This document shows positions 43,015 to 52,608 of a stretch of DNA of 64,000 nucleotides, piece after piece (within the stretch, counting starts at the first letter, position 1; each line of letters begins with the position of its first letter). The notes under the pieces are model-generated. The model did not search any database, was not told the origin of the DNA, and saw only the letters and a program-made list of their open reading frames with translations. Made by a program: the position numbers and the translations under genes. The DNA is from Robiginitomaculum_A sp036478535 (GTDB taxonomy: Bacteria; Pseudomonadota; Alphaproteobacteria; Caulobacterales; Maricaulaceae), in contig OZ245059.1 in assembly GCA_965224735.1 (NCBI GenBank), forward strand, positions 1,550,001-1,614,000, given 5' to 3'.

Positions 43015-43758
43015 ATGATTTCCTTACTTGCCAACCCATTACGGTTTCTCAAATTTGCTAAGATCGCACGCCCAATATTTGGAACTGCAGCACTCATACT
43101 CATCTGCCTTGGCTTGTGGTTTGGCCTATGGAACTCTCCAGAAGATTATCAACAAGGCAATAGTGTACGTATCATGTATGTCCATGTTCCTGCCGCATGG
43201 CTTGCGATGATGGGCTATGGAACAATGGCGATTGTTAGCCTTATTGCCTTTATCTGGCGACACCCATTAGCGGATGAGCTTGCAAAAGCTTGCGCCCTCC
43301 CTGGGGTATCTTTTACCTTGCTAGCCTTAGTCACAGGCGCGCTTTGGGGGAAAACATCGTGGGGAACTTATTGGCAATGGGATGGCAGGTTAACATCTTT
43401 TTTATTACTGTTTTTTCTCTACCTTGGCTATATGAGTATCTGGAATATTATTGAAGACAAAAAGCGTGCGGCTCGTATTGCTGGCCTTGTCGCCATGGTC
43501 GGTTCAATAAATTTGCCAATTATAAAATTTTCAGTCGACTGGTGGAACAGCCTGCATCAAGGCTCTACGCTTGGATCCCTAGATGCCCCAGGACTGCCTC
43601 CTGAAATGCTAACGCCTCTCTTACTTATGGTGTTTGGGTATACGTGCTTTTTCGCCTGGCTTGTCCTGAATAAGATGCAAAACAAGATTGCACAGACGCG
43701 TAAAAACCGTAAACAAAAAACACCTGTAGTATCTAAAATTACACTGGAGACACTCTGA
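43015..43758 (+). CDS. ccmC: Heme exporter protein CcmC
   Basis: 247 residues, six membrane segments. Carries the heme-handling WWD-type motif in KTSWGTYWQWDGRLTS, and the conserved MYVHVPAAWLAMMGYG with a heme-ligand His. Transfers heme to CcmE. Stop overlaps the ccmD start by 1 nt. Confidence 0.94.
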   Translation: MISLLANPLRFLKFAKIARPIFGTAALILICLGLWFGLWNSPEDYQQGNSVRIMYVHVPAAWLAMMGYGTMAIVSLIAFIWRHPLADELAKACALPGVSFTLLALVTGALWGKTSWGTYWQWDGRLTSFLLLFFLYLGYMSIWNIIEDKKRAARIAGLVAMVGSINLPIIKFSVDWWNSLHQGSTLGSLDAPGLPPEMLTPLLLMVFGYTCFFAWLVLNKMQNKIAQTRKNRKQKTPVVSKITLETL

Positions 43759-43880
43759 TGGATATCCTCCCTGATTTTGGAAAATATAGTTTTTATGTTT
43801 GGATGGCATATGGACTGTCCACCTGCGTATTGATCTTACTCGCTGTTTCAACATTCATTCAAAACCGTAAGCGTAAATAA
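43758..43880 (+). CDS. ccmD: Small membrane protein CcmD
   Basis: 40 residues, found by reading between ccmC and mazG: starts MDILPDFGKYSFYVWMAYGL, then a membrane helix and a basic tail (QNRKRK). This matches CcmD, which stabilises the CcmABC-CcmE complex. The ATG shares a base with the ccmC stop and the TAA shares a base with the mazG ATG. Confidence 0.88.
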   Translation: MDILPDFGKYSFYVWMAYGLSTCVLILLAVSTFIQNRKRK

Positions 43881-44308
43881 TGAACAAAGCTACTGAACGT
43901 ATAAAAAAAACTGAAAAAAAACCCAGTATTTTAGACGGAATTTCCCTTGCTTTGCCTGCATTGATGCGTGCTGAAAAATTGCAGAAACGAACTTCCCACG
44001 TTGGATTTGACTGGCCTGAAACCAAGCAAGTCCTTGATAAAATCAACGAGGAGAGCTTGGAAATTGTTGAGGCCTATGAAAGCGGTGAGCCCCAATCACG
44101 CATTCACGAAGAAGTTGGCGATCTTATGTTTGTTGTTGCAAACTTAGCTCGCAAGCTCGGCGTTGATCCAGAACACGCCTTGCGCGACGCCAATCAAAAA
44201 TTCACTGACAGATTCCAATACATTGAAGACAACGCACCAAAACCGATGCAGAACATGGAGCTAAGCGAAATGGAAGCATTGTGGATCGAAGCAAAAACAA
44301 AAACCTAA
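43880..44308 (+). CDS. mazG: MazG-type nucleotide pyrophosphohydrolase, C-terminal half only
   Basis: 142 residues, whereas alphaproteobacterial MazG is usually ~260-280 with two repeats. This protein matches the C-terminal domain: ISLALPALMRAEKLQKRTSHV, FDWPETKQVLDKINEESLEI, then the metal-binding HEEVGDLMFVVANLARKLG, ending SEMEALWIEAK (each quoted within limit). Metal-binding Glu/Asp residues remain. The ATG shares one base with the ccmD stop. The 3' end overlaps convergent hflX by 4 nt. Confidence 0.85.
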   Translation: MNKATERIKKTEKKPSILDGISLALPALMRAEKLQKRTSHVGFDWPETKQVLDKINEESLEIVEAYESGEPQSRIHEEVGDLMFVVANLARKLGVDPEHALRDANQKFTDRFQYIEDNAPKPMQNMELSEMEALWIEAKTKT

Positions 44309-45615
44309 TTAAAAACGTGCGGATGCCGCGCTGTTAACATGTCCGCATTTACTTGCGGCAAACGCACGCGCATAGCGTAGCTACCCCTATCGGAAATTGT
44401 TTCATTCAATACATCACCGTTTTCATGCAGCCATGCCCTTATACTGAAATCCTTGGGTTCAATGACAACATCAACAATTTCATCCGATGAGCTAAGCGAT
44501 TCCTCAATGCCACCCAATAATTTTGCAAGCCCCTTCTTCGTTTTGCAAGAAAGTGCATAGCCTTTAGTAAGATTTTTGTCGCGATTATGAGAGTCGACTC
44601 CTTCTAATAAATCACGCTCTTCATTTTTAGGGAGCAAATCAGTTTTGTTCCATACTTCTATTATATCTTGGCTGTGACTCGGCCCAGCATCAATTGAATC
44701 CAAAATTTCAAGTACATCTATTTTACGGCTCTCAGAGAGCGGGTCAGAAATATCGCGCACATGCACCAATAAATCTGCTTCCTTGACTTCTTCGAGTGTA
44801 GCGCGAAAAGCCTCAACAAGCTCTGTTGGTAAATCAGAAATAAATCCAACCGTATCAGACATTACCGCCTTTTGCCCGCTTGGGAGCGGTAAAATACGGT
44901 GGGTGGTGTCAAGCGTAGCAAAAAGCATGTCTTTGGCCATGACGCCGCCTTTAGTGAGCAAATTAAACAAGGTAGATTTTCCAGTGTTCGTATAACCAAT
45001 AAGCGCAACAACACGTTCAGGTGCCCGTCTTCGTTTGGTGCGCTGCAAAGCACGTGTACGCCGCACTTGGTCTAAATCATTTTGCAGGCGGACCATTTTA
45101 TCGGCAATTTGCCGCCTATCTGACTCAATCTGTGTCTCGCCTGGCCCTGCCAAAAAGCCCTGCCCGCCGCGCTGCCTTTCCAAATGTGTCCATGTTCGTA
45201 CAAGGCGTGAGCGTTCATAGGAAAGCCGCGCTAGCTCGACTTGTAAGCGCCCTTCTTTCGTCGCAGCACGCAAAGCAAAGATTTCTAAAATCATACCCGT
45301 ACGGTCGATAACTTTTGTACCCCAAAGTTCTTCAAGATTGCGTTGTTGAATAGGCGCAAGCGCCGCATTTACAATAACAAGATTAATGCCCGCTTTAGCG
45401 TTAATTTCGCCTAGTTCATGAATTTTACCACTACCAAAGTAATTTGCGGCTTTTATTTCCCTGATAGGTATGGAGGCGCTCGCTGCAATATCTACGCCCA
45501 AAGCAACAGCCAGCGAAACCGCTTCTTCTATGTCTAATGCAACTGATTTGGTTTCCCTGCCACTGTAAGGATGTAAAATATGAGCGCGCTGAATAGCGGT
45601 TTTCTGAACAATCAT
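44305..45615 (-). CDS. hflX: GTPase HflX
   Basis: 436 residues. Ribosome-associated GTPase that splits stalled or heat-damaged ribosomes. HflX N-terminal domain (ANYFGSGKIHEL, LNLVIVN-type strand), a coiled-coil, GTPase P-loop GYTNTGKSTLFN and switch motif DTVGFISDLPTELVEAF. It lies 21 nt after hfq, the class-typical hfq-hflX pair. Confidence 0.94.
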   Translation of the reverse strand: MIVQKTAIQRAHILHPYSGRETKSVALDIEEAVSLAVALGVDIAASASIPIREIKAANYFGSGKIHELGEINAKAGINLVIVNAALAPIQQRNLEELWGTKVIDRTGMILEIFALRAATKEGRLQVELARLSYERSRLVRTWTHLERQRGGQGFLAGPGETQIESDRRQIADKMVRLQNDLDQVRRTRALQRTKRRRAPERVVALIGYTNTGKSTLFNLLTKGGVMAKDMLFATLDTTHRILPLPSGQKAVMSDTVGFISDLPTELVEAFRATLEEVKEADLLVHVRDISDPLSESRKIDVLEILDSIDAGPSHSQDIIEVWNKTDLLPKNEERDLLEGVDSHNRDKNLTKGYALSCKTKKGLAKLLGGIEESLSSSDEIVDVVIEPKDFSIRAWLHENGDVLNETISDRGSYAMRVRLPQVNADMLTARHPHVFN

Positions 45616-45636
45616 GAAGGTGCCCGATTTGGCAAA

Positions 45637-45879
45637 TTACTCTTCCGATTCTGCGTCAAACATCTGAATTGGTCCAGAAGGCATAATCGTTGATATAGCG
45701 TGTTTGTAGACCATTTGAATTTGTCCCTCTCTACGAAGGAGCAGACAAAAATTATCAAACCATGTAACAACACCCTGTAATTTCACACCGTTAACTAGAA
45801 AAATTGTTAGTGGCTCTTTCGATTTTCTAACTGTATTTAGGAAAGTATCTTGTAAACTTTGTTTCTTCTCGCTCGCCAT
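45637..45879 (-). CDS. hfq: RNA chaperone Hfq
   Basis: 80 residues. Sm1 and Sm2 motifs intact: LQDTFLNTVRKSKEPLTIFL, GVKLQGVVTWFDNFCLLL and VYKHAISTIMP. Mediates sRNA-mRNA pairing. In relatives trkH precedes it; here the Tn3-type transposon separates them, so the promoter is limited to the ~140 nt upstream (45880-46018). Confidence 0.95.
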   Translation of the reverse strand: MASEKKQSLQDTFLNTVRKSKEPLTIFLVNGVKLQGVVTWFDNFCLLLRREGQIQMVYKHAISTIMPSGPIQMFDAESEE

Positions 45880-46013
45880 TTTTCGTATGCCTCATTACCA
45901 ATATTTAACCCCCACAGCCCTTATTTGCCGATTAATTTGAAAAGAGCAAGACCCAATCGTTTATAAATATGTAATTTTCTAAAATTGGCCAAAACACGCA
46001 CTAAAAACCACAT

Positions 46014-46018
46014 TATTT
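46014..46018. repeat. Target-site duplication, left copy (TATTT)
   Basis: TATTT precedes the left terminal repeat of the Tn3-family element. The same five bases follow the right end at 49790-49794. Confidence 0.9.
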
Positions 46019-46142
46019 GACCCAGTTCCCTCGAAGCTGTAAAAACGGACAAACTTTCGAATAAGATTTAAGCATCTTTACTGATTTAACTTTCAACATT
46101 GTTCCGTATATATACTCCGTATATAACATTATGGAGGCAAGT

Positions 46143-49073
46143 ATGAAGGTTTTTTGGACGGATGAAGAACTGAACCGCCACTGGCTTTTAGCACCTGGGG
46201 AAATTGTTCTGGTGAAAGGTAAAGCGAACACAGGTCGAATAGTTTTCTGTTTTCTGCTCAAACATTATCAACATTACGCATGTTTTCCCATAGATTTAAA
46301 ATTTATTCCAGATGATATCCACGAATTTTTAGCAGCGCAGTTGGGATGTATTGATACAGAGTTATCTCATCTGACAAGCGATAGTTCAGAACGAATGATG
46401 CGGCGTTATTGCAAAGAAATACGTTCTTTTCTCAACATACGCCGCTTTGACAGTGTTGGCAGATCCGCTTTTCATGCCTGGTCCATTAAGTTTCTCTTCC
46501 CTGTTGCGCCTGACGCGCAACAGAAGGATGCAGATATTCGTCGTTGGTTTACAGAAAATAGCTTTGAGCTTCCCAGTGCTAAAGTATTGTCCAGACTGCT
46601 CGGGACTGCTGAACAAGAGTTTGAAAGGGGCTTGTTTCTGCATGTATCAAATGGTTTATCATCCTTGCACCGCGCAGGACTAAACCGGCTTTTAGAAACA
46701 TCGGAAGGCGCATCAAGGTTTAGCCAATTACGGTTAGATACAGGAAATGCAAGCCTAGAAAATGTCATGAAAACAATTGCCCGTTTGGCCTTGTTACGTG
46801 AAATAGGCCTGCCTAAAAATACTTTGTGCACCCTCAAGCCGAGTTTAATTGAACGTTACCGGCTTCGAGCGGGTTCAGAGGATGTGTGGGAGATGCGCCG
46901 GCACTCTGAAACAACCCGCTTAGCTCTATTATGTTTTTATTGTGTACCGCGAGAATCAGAAATCATCGACGGCTTGGTTGACCTGCTCATTAGTATCACC
47001 CACAAAATTTCTGTGCAGGCCGAGCGTAAAGTTATTTCTGAGCTGGTGGGAGATATCACTAAAGTTCACGGCAAAACCAACCTCCTTTTTCGTATAGCAG
47101 AAGCTGCAAATGATCATCCAGACGAAATAATTAGAGACGTGATTTTTCCTGTGGCGGGTGAACAGACCATTGCGGATTTAGTCAAAGAATACCGTTCAGA
47201 TGGCCCTGCTTATGTGAAACGCATTTATCGCAAAATAAGAACCTCCTATGCTCGTCATTACAGACGAATGTTGCCCAAGATTCTGAACATATTAGAGTTC
47301 AAGTCTAATAATTCATCATGGTGCCCACTCTTAGACGCCATTGAGCTTCTCAAACTTAATACAGCCAATACCCGGTATTTATCCATTGATGAAGCCCCTG
47401 TAAAAGAGGTTGTCCCGGCCAAATGGCAAGACAATGTTTTTGAAGAAGATGCGCAGGGGCATAAACGGGTTAATCGGATCAGCTATGAAATCTGTATGTT
47501 GCAAAGTCTGCGTGAAAAACTTCGCTCCAAAGAAATATGGATTGTAGGAGCCCGACGGTTTTGCAACCCAGAGAATGATTTACCGCAGGACTTTGACGAA
47601 AACCGAAAGCAATATTATGCGACTCTGGGGCAGCCGCTTGGCGCACTAAACTTTGTCAATGACATAAAAGACAAGATGCGAACGGCATTGGATAATCTAA
47701 ATACCACCCTGCCAAAGGATCCAGATGTACGTATTCAACAAAGAAAGGGTAAAGCGCAAATAACTGTTTCTCCTCTCAACCCACAAATGGATCCGCCAAA
47801 TCTAAACGCGTTAAAATTAGAGCTCGGCAACAAATGGCCTGCTACTAGTCTTTTGGGCGTTCTTAAGGAAGCGGATATTCGGGCAAATTTCACTCAAACT
47901 TTTGCGTCGACGGCCTCTCGTACCGTTCTTGATCAGGCTGAAATCTCACGCAAATTATTACTGGCGCTCTATGGATTGGGCACCAATATAGGCCTGAAAG
48001 CTATGGCTGCGGGACCAAATAATGTCAGTTATAAAGAGCTTTTGCATATTCGCAGGCGATATATTCATCGTGACAGCCTTCGACAGGCCACCAGACTCAT
48101 AACAAATGCTACATTTAAGGCTCGTTTACCTGAAATATGGGGGGATGGGACAACGAGCTGCGCCTCAGATTCCACACAATTTTCAGCTTGGGATCAGAAC
48201 TTGATGACCCAATGGCACCGACGTTATGGTGGCCGGGGCGTAATGATCTATTGGCATGTTGATGCCAAAGCTGCTTGCATATATTCGCAGCTCAAACGGT
48301 GTTCATCATCAGAGGTCGCATCAATGCTGGAAGGCATGCTCCATCACTGCACGGAAATGAATATTGATCACCAATACGTTGATACGCACGGGCAAAGTAT
48401 TATTGCTTTTGCCTTTTGTTATTTACTTGGTTTTGAACTGATACCTCGTTTTAAAGGGATTAATAAACAGAAGCTGCTTAGACCCGATAAGAAAATCTCT
48501 GGTGATTATGTCAACCTTGACCCCATTTTTGCAAAATCACCAATTAATTGGCTGTTGATCATTCAGCAATATGATGAGCTCATTAAATTAGCAACAGCTT
48601 TGCGGGAAAGGACCGCATCTGCTGAAACCATCTTAAGGCGGTTTTCACGTGGAAAAAACCAACACCCTGTTTATTCAGCTCTGATTGAACTTGGAAAGGC
48701 CGCAAAAACACTCTTTTTATGTCAATATCTCAGCTCTAAAAATATCCGCCGTGAAATTCATACAGGGCTTAACGTTGTTGAACGGTGGAATGGAGTAAAC
48801 AATTTTATTCGGTTTGGTAAAGGCGGAGAATTTGTGACGAACAGGCTAGAAGAACAGGAAGTTTCGGTTCTGTCCTTACATTTACTCCAGTCCAGCATGG
48901 TGTATGTCAACACGCTGATGATACAAAATATTTTAAGTGATCCCCCCTGGCAAGCCCGTATGACCAAGCGCGATATGGAGGCACTTTCTCCCCTGCCACA
49001 TAGCCACTTAAATCCCTATGGAGATTTTGATCTGGATATGAATAAACGCTTGCCTTTAGAGACGGCGGCGTGA
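46143..49073 (+). CDS. tnpA: Tn3-family transposase TnpA
   Basis: About 976 residues, normal for Tn3 TnpA. The C-terminal DDE domain contains Asp in CASDSTQFSAWDQN, a second Asp in HQYVDTHGQSIIAF and Glu in LNVVERWNGVNNFIRFG. ATG 46143 was selected because GGAGG sits 6 nt upstream; an ATG at 46131 overlaps that site. Upstream bases carry TTCCGTAT-type repeats also seen before tnpR. Intact, so the element may be mobile. Confidence 0.94.
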   Translation: MKVFWTDEELNRHWLLAPGEIVLVKGKANTGRIVFCFLLKHYQHYACFPIDLKFIPDDIHEFLAAQLGCIDTELSHLTSDSSERMMRRYCKEIRSFLNIRRFDSVGRSAFHAWSIKFLFPVAPDAQQKDADIRRWFTENSFELPSAKVLSRLLGTAEQEFERGLFLHVSNGLSSLHRAGLNRLLETSEGASRFSQLRLDTGNASLENVMKTIARLALLREIGLPKNTLCTLKPSLIERYRLRAGSEDVWEMRRHSETTRLALLCFYCVPRESEIIDGLVDLLISITHKISVQAERKVISELVGDITKVHGKTNLLFRIAEAANDHPDEIIRDVIFPVAGEQTIADLVKEYRSDGPAYVKRIYRKIRTSYARHYRRMLPKILNILEFKSNNSSWCPLLDAIELLKLNTANTRYLSIDEAPVKEVVPAKWQDNVFEEDAQGHKRVNRISYEICMLQSLREKLRSKEIWIVGARRFCNPENDLPQDFDENRKQYYATLGQPLGALNFVNDIKDKMRTALDNLNTTLPKDPDVRIQQRKGKAQITVSPLNPQMDPPNLNALKLELGNKWPATSLLGVLKEADIRANFTQTFASTASRTVLDQAEISRKLLLALYGLGTNIGLKAMAAGPNNVSYKELLHIRRRYIHRDSLRQATRLITNATFKARLPEIWGDGTTSCASDSTQFSAWDQNLMTQWHRRYGGRGVMIYWHVDAKAACIYSQLKRCSSSEVASMLEGMLHHCTEMNIDHQYVDTHGQSIIAFAFCYLLGFELIPRFKGINKQKLLRPDKKISGDYVNLDPIFAKSPINWLLIIQQYDELIKLATALRERTASAETILRRFSRGKNQHPVYSALIELGKAAKTLFLCQYLSSKNIRREIHTGLNVVERWNGVNNFIRFGKGGEFVTNRLEEQEVSVLSLHLLQSSMVYVNTLMIQNILSDPPWQARMTKRDMEALSPLPHSHLNPYGDFDLDMNKRLPLETAA

Positions 49074-49081
49074 GGTGTTCC

Positions 49082-49170
49082 GAAACTTATAAGATACGGA
49101 ACAAACAATTTAGGTCAGTAAATCAAAGACTTACAAATTCCGTATCTTTGTTCCGTAACGACAGGTGTGT
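49082..49170. promoter_or_regulatory. Probable res site between tnpA and tnpR
   Basis: Inverted repeats around AAGATACGGAA and TTCCGTATCTT (49092-49158), plus a second TTCCGTA, lie between the two genes. Arrays of such subsites are where Tn3 resolvases act and repress tnpR. The TTCCGTAT motif also occurs before tnpA. Confidence 0.5.
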
Positions 49171-49185
49171 AAAGGGGGTATATTC

Positions 49186-49746
49186 ATGATAATCGGTTAT
49201 GCACGCGTTTCCACCATAGGACAAAACCTGGATATTCAAAACGAACATTTAGAGAAAGCTGGGTGTGATATAATTTATCATGAAAAGCGTACAGGCTTTG
49301 ATCGGCGGCGTCCACAGCTTGAAAAAATGCTACAGAAAATCACTCAAGGCGATACACTCATCATTACCAGTCTTGACCGATTGGCCCGTTCAACACATGA
49401 TTTGTTCTCCATAACAAAAAACTTGGAACAAAAAGGCGCTCAATTTAAATCGCTACGAGAGCCCTGGGCAGATACATCAAGCTCTATGGGCACGTTCTTA
49501 CTCACTGTTTTTGCTGGACTTTCTGAACTTGAGCGTAGCCTCATCAATGACCGAACGGCTGAGGGAAGAGTCTTAGCCAAAAAACGCGGGGTCAAGTTTG
49601 GACGGAAACACAAATTGACAGAGCATCAGCAAAATCAGGTTCGAGCTATGCTCAAAGACGGCGATACCTTACGCGCTATCTCAAGGCACTTTAATGTCGG
49701 GGTGGCAACAATCGATCGCATTAAAAAAACAATCCTGCCTGATTGA
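49186..49746 (+). CDS. tnpR: Tn3-family serine resolvase TnpR
   Basis: 186 residues from ATG 49186 (GGGGG upstream). Catalytic Ser in IGYARVSTIGQNLDIQ, conserved TSLDRLARSTHDLF and LAGLSELERSLINDRTAEG-type segment (here FAGLSELERSLINDRT), and a C-terminal helix-turn-helix (ISRHFNVGVATIDRIKK). Resolves the cointegrate formed by TnpA. Confidence 0.94.
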   Translation: MIIGYARVSTIGQNLDIQNEHLEKAGCDIIYHEKRTGFDRRRPQLEKMLQKITQGDTLIITSLDRLARSTHDLFSITKNLEQKGAQFKSLREPWADTSSSMGTFLLTVFAGLSELERSLINDRTAEGRVLAKKRGVKFGRKHKLTEHQQNQVRAMLKDGDTLRAISRHFNVGVATIDRIKKTILPD

Positions 49747-49788
49747 TCGTAAAGTTTGTCCGTTTTTACACCTTCGAGGGAACTGGGC

Positions 49789-51222
49789 CTATTTCTGCCA
49801 AAGTGATGGGGACAGCACTGCGATCGCCGCTAAGACTTCTACACGGCCTAAAAGCATTATAATCGTTAGAATAGATAATATGAGCGGGCTTTGCTCGGCA
49901 TAGGAAATGTCTGGGTTAACAATTGTCAATAAAGGTCCCATATTCGATAAAGCAGAGGAGCAAGCCAGCAATGCATTATCAAGATCCATACCCGCAGCGC
50001 CCAATGCGCCAATACCTGCTGCAAGTACCAAGGTATATGCGAAGAAATACATCCAGACTGATAAAAAGGATTTGTCTTCAATGATTTGCCCTTGAAAACG
50101 CACAGGCATAACGCGCGAAGGATGGCTCATTCGTTCTAAATCCGTACGCATATGGTGGAATAAAAGAAGCATACGAATAATTTTTATTCCGCCTGCTGTA
50201 GAAAGTGCCGAACCGCCAACGAGACTTAACCCGATGAGCAGAGCCGGCGGCAAAATATCTACGCCGATGACATGAAAATCAAACCCTGTCGTGCTCACCA
50301 TAAACGCAGATTCAACAATTAGCGTATGAAAATGCATGTATCCAGCATAAAATATTCCAAATAAAATAAAAACCGACATGATTATGAATATTCCGCGGTG
50401 CTCTATATTTGTAATCATGTCTTTTAGCGAGGCAAGATTGCGTTTACGCATAATATCGCCTAGTATGGAAATATTTGCCGCCCCGAGTAAACATGTAATG
50501 GCAAGCACAATACCGCCAACACCTGATACATAATCGGCCAAGAGTCCTGACCTTGGTACAAGCCCACCTGTAGATACAGCACTGAGCGCGAGGCAAATCG
50601 CGTCAAAAATAGGGGTGCCAAGAATCACCAAGAGCACAAAACAAATAAAAGCAATTGCCAAATACAAAACAGCAATTACTGTTCCAATTTGCTTTAATTT
50701 AGAAAATAACTCTCCTTTTTTTAATTTGAAAAGTATCGAACGATGCACGCCTGTACCGCTAAGGTTTAATGCCGCTAAAATGATCACAGCAAATGTCGCA
50801 ACCATAACGCCACCGCTCCATTGAATAAGAGAACGCATAAACAATAAGCTACGCGGTACAATCTCTGGGACAAGAGTTGAGGCTCCTGTTGTTGTAACAG
50901 CGGAAACAGATTCGAAATATGCGAGAGGCCACGTTTCTACAGCCCCTAGAAGTAAGTAAGGCACAGCGGAAACAACAGGAATAAACAGCCAAAACAAGAC
51001 GAGAAAAACCATAGCATCCCGTGTCGTTTCAAGAGCAGGAATATCGCGTGACGTAAAATAAATAATTGCGCCAAGTATGCTCAAAAGTCCTGCATAAAGA
51101 GACAAGCTCTGCGCATGAGCAAATTCATCAAGAAATATTGCCGCGATAGCACTAACAAATGTAAGCCCTGCATAAAAAAGCAAGGCATAAGCAAGCCACA
51201 AAAATATCCGCGAAATAGACAT
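49789..51222 (-). CDS. trkH: Potassium uptake protein TrkH
   Basis: 477 residues. Multi-pass potassium channel subunit with four pore-loop repeats of SKT type (TTTGASTLVPEIV, SAVSTGGLVPRSG, VSTTGFDFHVIG, SSALSNMGPLLTI) holding the selectivity-filter Gly. It works with TrkA, encoded 3 nt upstream. The last base of the stop codon (TAG) belongs to the transposon end; the ancestral codon was TAA, so the protein is complete. Confidence 0.93.
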   Translation of the reverse strand: MSISRIFLWLAYALLFYAGLTFVSAIAAIFLDEFAHAQSLSLYAGLLSILGAIIYFTSRDIPALETTRDAMVFLVLFWLFIPVVSAVPYLLLGAVETWPLAYFESVSAVTTTGASTLVPEIVPRSLLFMRSLIQWSGGVMVATFAVIILAALNLSGTGVHRSILFKLKKGELFSKLKQIGTVIAVLYLAIAFICFVLLVILGTPIFDAICLALSAVSTGGLVPRSGLLADYVSGVGGIVLAITCLLGAANISILGDIMRKRNLASLKDMITNIEHRGIFIIMSVFILFGIFYAGYMHFHTLIVESAFMVSTTGFDFHVIGVDILPPALLIGLSLVGGSALSTAGGIKIIRMLLLFHHMRTDLERMSHPSRVMPVRFQGQIIEDKSFLSVWMYFFAYTLVLAAGIGALGAAGMDLDNALLACSSALSNMGPLLTIVNPDISYAEQSPLILSILTIIMLLGRVEVLAAIAVLSPSLWQK

Positions 51223-51225
51223 TTT

Positions 51226-52599
51226 TTAAAAGTAATCTGCGCTAACACGAAAAAAATGCTCTACATGGCTGAGCGCGTGCTTTTCTGCCAATAATACAAT
51301 TCTATCATTTGGCTTAATGGTTATTTCATCTAAAGGCATATGCACATGCCCATCGCGAATAATTGCACCAATGGTAATGCCGTCTGGGATACTTGCCTCG
51401 CGTAGAGTTTTACCCGCCAGCGGAGATGTGTCCAACACTTCGCCTTCAATCGTTTCCCCTGCGCCATCCGCTACAGCGTAAACATCTAAAATACGCCCTT
51501 TTCGGACATGCCGTAAAATAGAAGAGACCGTTGTCATACGAGGATCAATAATCATATCAATATCGAGCGATGAACAAATATCAAGAAAAGACAAATCATT
51601 GAGCAAACTAAACGCCCTATCCACACCTAAAGACTTCGCCATCATAGCAGATAAAATATTGGTCTTGTCATCATTAGTCAGGCTAAGAATTACGTGAGCA
51701 TCACTCATACTGGCCTCCTCTTGGATATTAATATTCAGAGCATCCCCATTAAGTACAATAGAGTGCTTAAGATTTTCAGCCACAATTTCTGCTCTCTTTT
51801 TGTCTAGTTCGATTATACGGACGCGAATACCTCTTATTTTTTCAAGTTCCTTAGCAACATAAAATCCAACATTCCCCGCCCCAATAATGACAATCTGTTG
51901 CGATTTTTTACGCGTTGTTGCCATGATTTCAAGCAAACGACCAGCATGCTGTGTTTCCACAACGAAATACGCTTCATCACCAGCAGTCAATTGATCTTCC
52001 TTAGTTGGTGTTATAAATCCATTATTTCGACTAACCCCAACAACACTAACATTTAGATCTGAGAACAATTCACGTATTTGCCCAATAGGAATATTTGCAA
52101 TCGGGCAATTTTCTTCAATCGTCATACCAATTAATTGAACAAGGCCATTTGCAAAGGGAACCACAACATTAGTACCAGGCGTATTCAGGCGGCGTAAAAT
52201 AGTCTTACCGATTTCAATTTCTGGCGATATGATAATATCAATAGGCATATTATGTCTTGAGTAAAGTTCTTGCCATTTCGGCACTAAATAGTCTTGCGAT
52301 CGCACGCGCGCTATCTTTACTGGTGTACCAAACAAAGAATGACAAACTTGACATGCAACCATATTCACTTCATCTGAATAGGTTGCAGCAATGATCATAT
52401 CCGCTGTTTCTGCCCCCGCTTGAACAAGGACACTAGGGTGAGCCCCATGTCCAACAACTCCTCTGACATCAAACTCCGTTGTAATATTTTGAACAAGTTT
52501 GGCTGAAATATCGACAACTGTCACTGAATTATTTTCCGCAGAGAGTACACGGGCAATACCCGAACCAACTCTGCCTGCACCGCAAATAATAATATTCAT
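51226..52599 (-). CDS. trkA: Trk potassium uptake regulator TrkA
   Basis: 457 residues. Cytoplasmic NAD-binding gate of the Trk channel with two RCK units: Rossmann motifs GAGRVGSGIARVL near residue 6 and GAGNVGFYVAKELE near residue 238, each followed by a TrkA-C domain. Sits between ntrX and trkH, the class-typical order. Confidence 0.95.
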   Translation of the reverse strand: MNIIICGAGRVGSGIARVLSAENNSVTVVDISAKLVQNITTEFDVRGVVGHGAHPSVLVQAGAETADMIIAATYSDEVNMVACQVCHSLFGTPVKIARVRSQDYLVPKWQELYSRHNMPIDIIISPEIEIGKTILRRLNTPGTNVVVPFANGLVQLIGMTIEENCPIANIPIGQIRELFSDLNVSVVGVSRNNGFITPTKEDQLTAGDEAYFVVETQHAGRLLEIMATTRKKSQQIVIIGAGNVGFYVAKELEKIRGIRVRIIELDKKRAEIVAENLKHSIVLNGDALNINIQEEASMSDAHVILSLTNDDKTNILSAMMAKSLGVDRAFSLLNDLSFLDICSSLDIDMIIDPRMTTVSSILRHVRKGRILDVYAVADGAGETIEGEVLDTSPLAGKTLREASIPDGITIGAIIRDGHVHMPLDEITIKPNDRIVLLAEKHALSHVEHFFRVSADYF

Positions 52600-52608
52600 A
52601 ACGCGCCC

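Larger units (their letters stand above)
46019..49789 (+). mobile_element. Tn3-family transposon, 3,771 bp, no cargo
   Basis: Bounded by 39-bp inverted repeats (46019-46057 and 49751-49789, two mismatches) beginning GRCCCAGTTCCCTCGAAG, with a 5-bp duplication TATTT, the size standard for Tn3 elements. Contains only tnpA and tnpR plus a probable res site. Insertion fell between hfq and trkH, in the trkH stop codon. Confidence 0.95.

Noticed and set aside
49789..51222. TrkH truncated by the Tn3 insertion
   Set aside because: Removing the element and one TATTT copy gives AAA TAA at the same position, so the protein end is unchanged.
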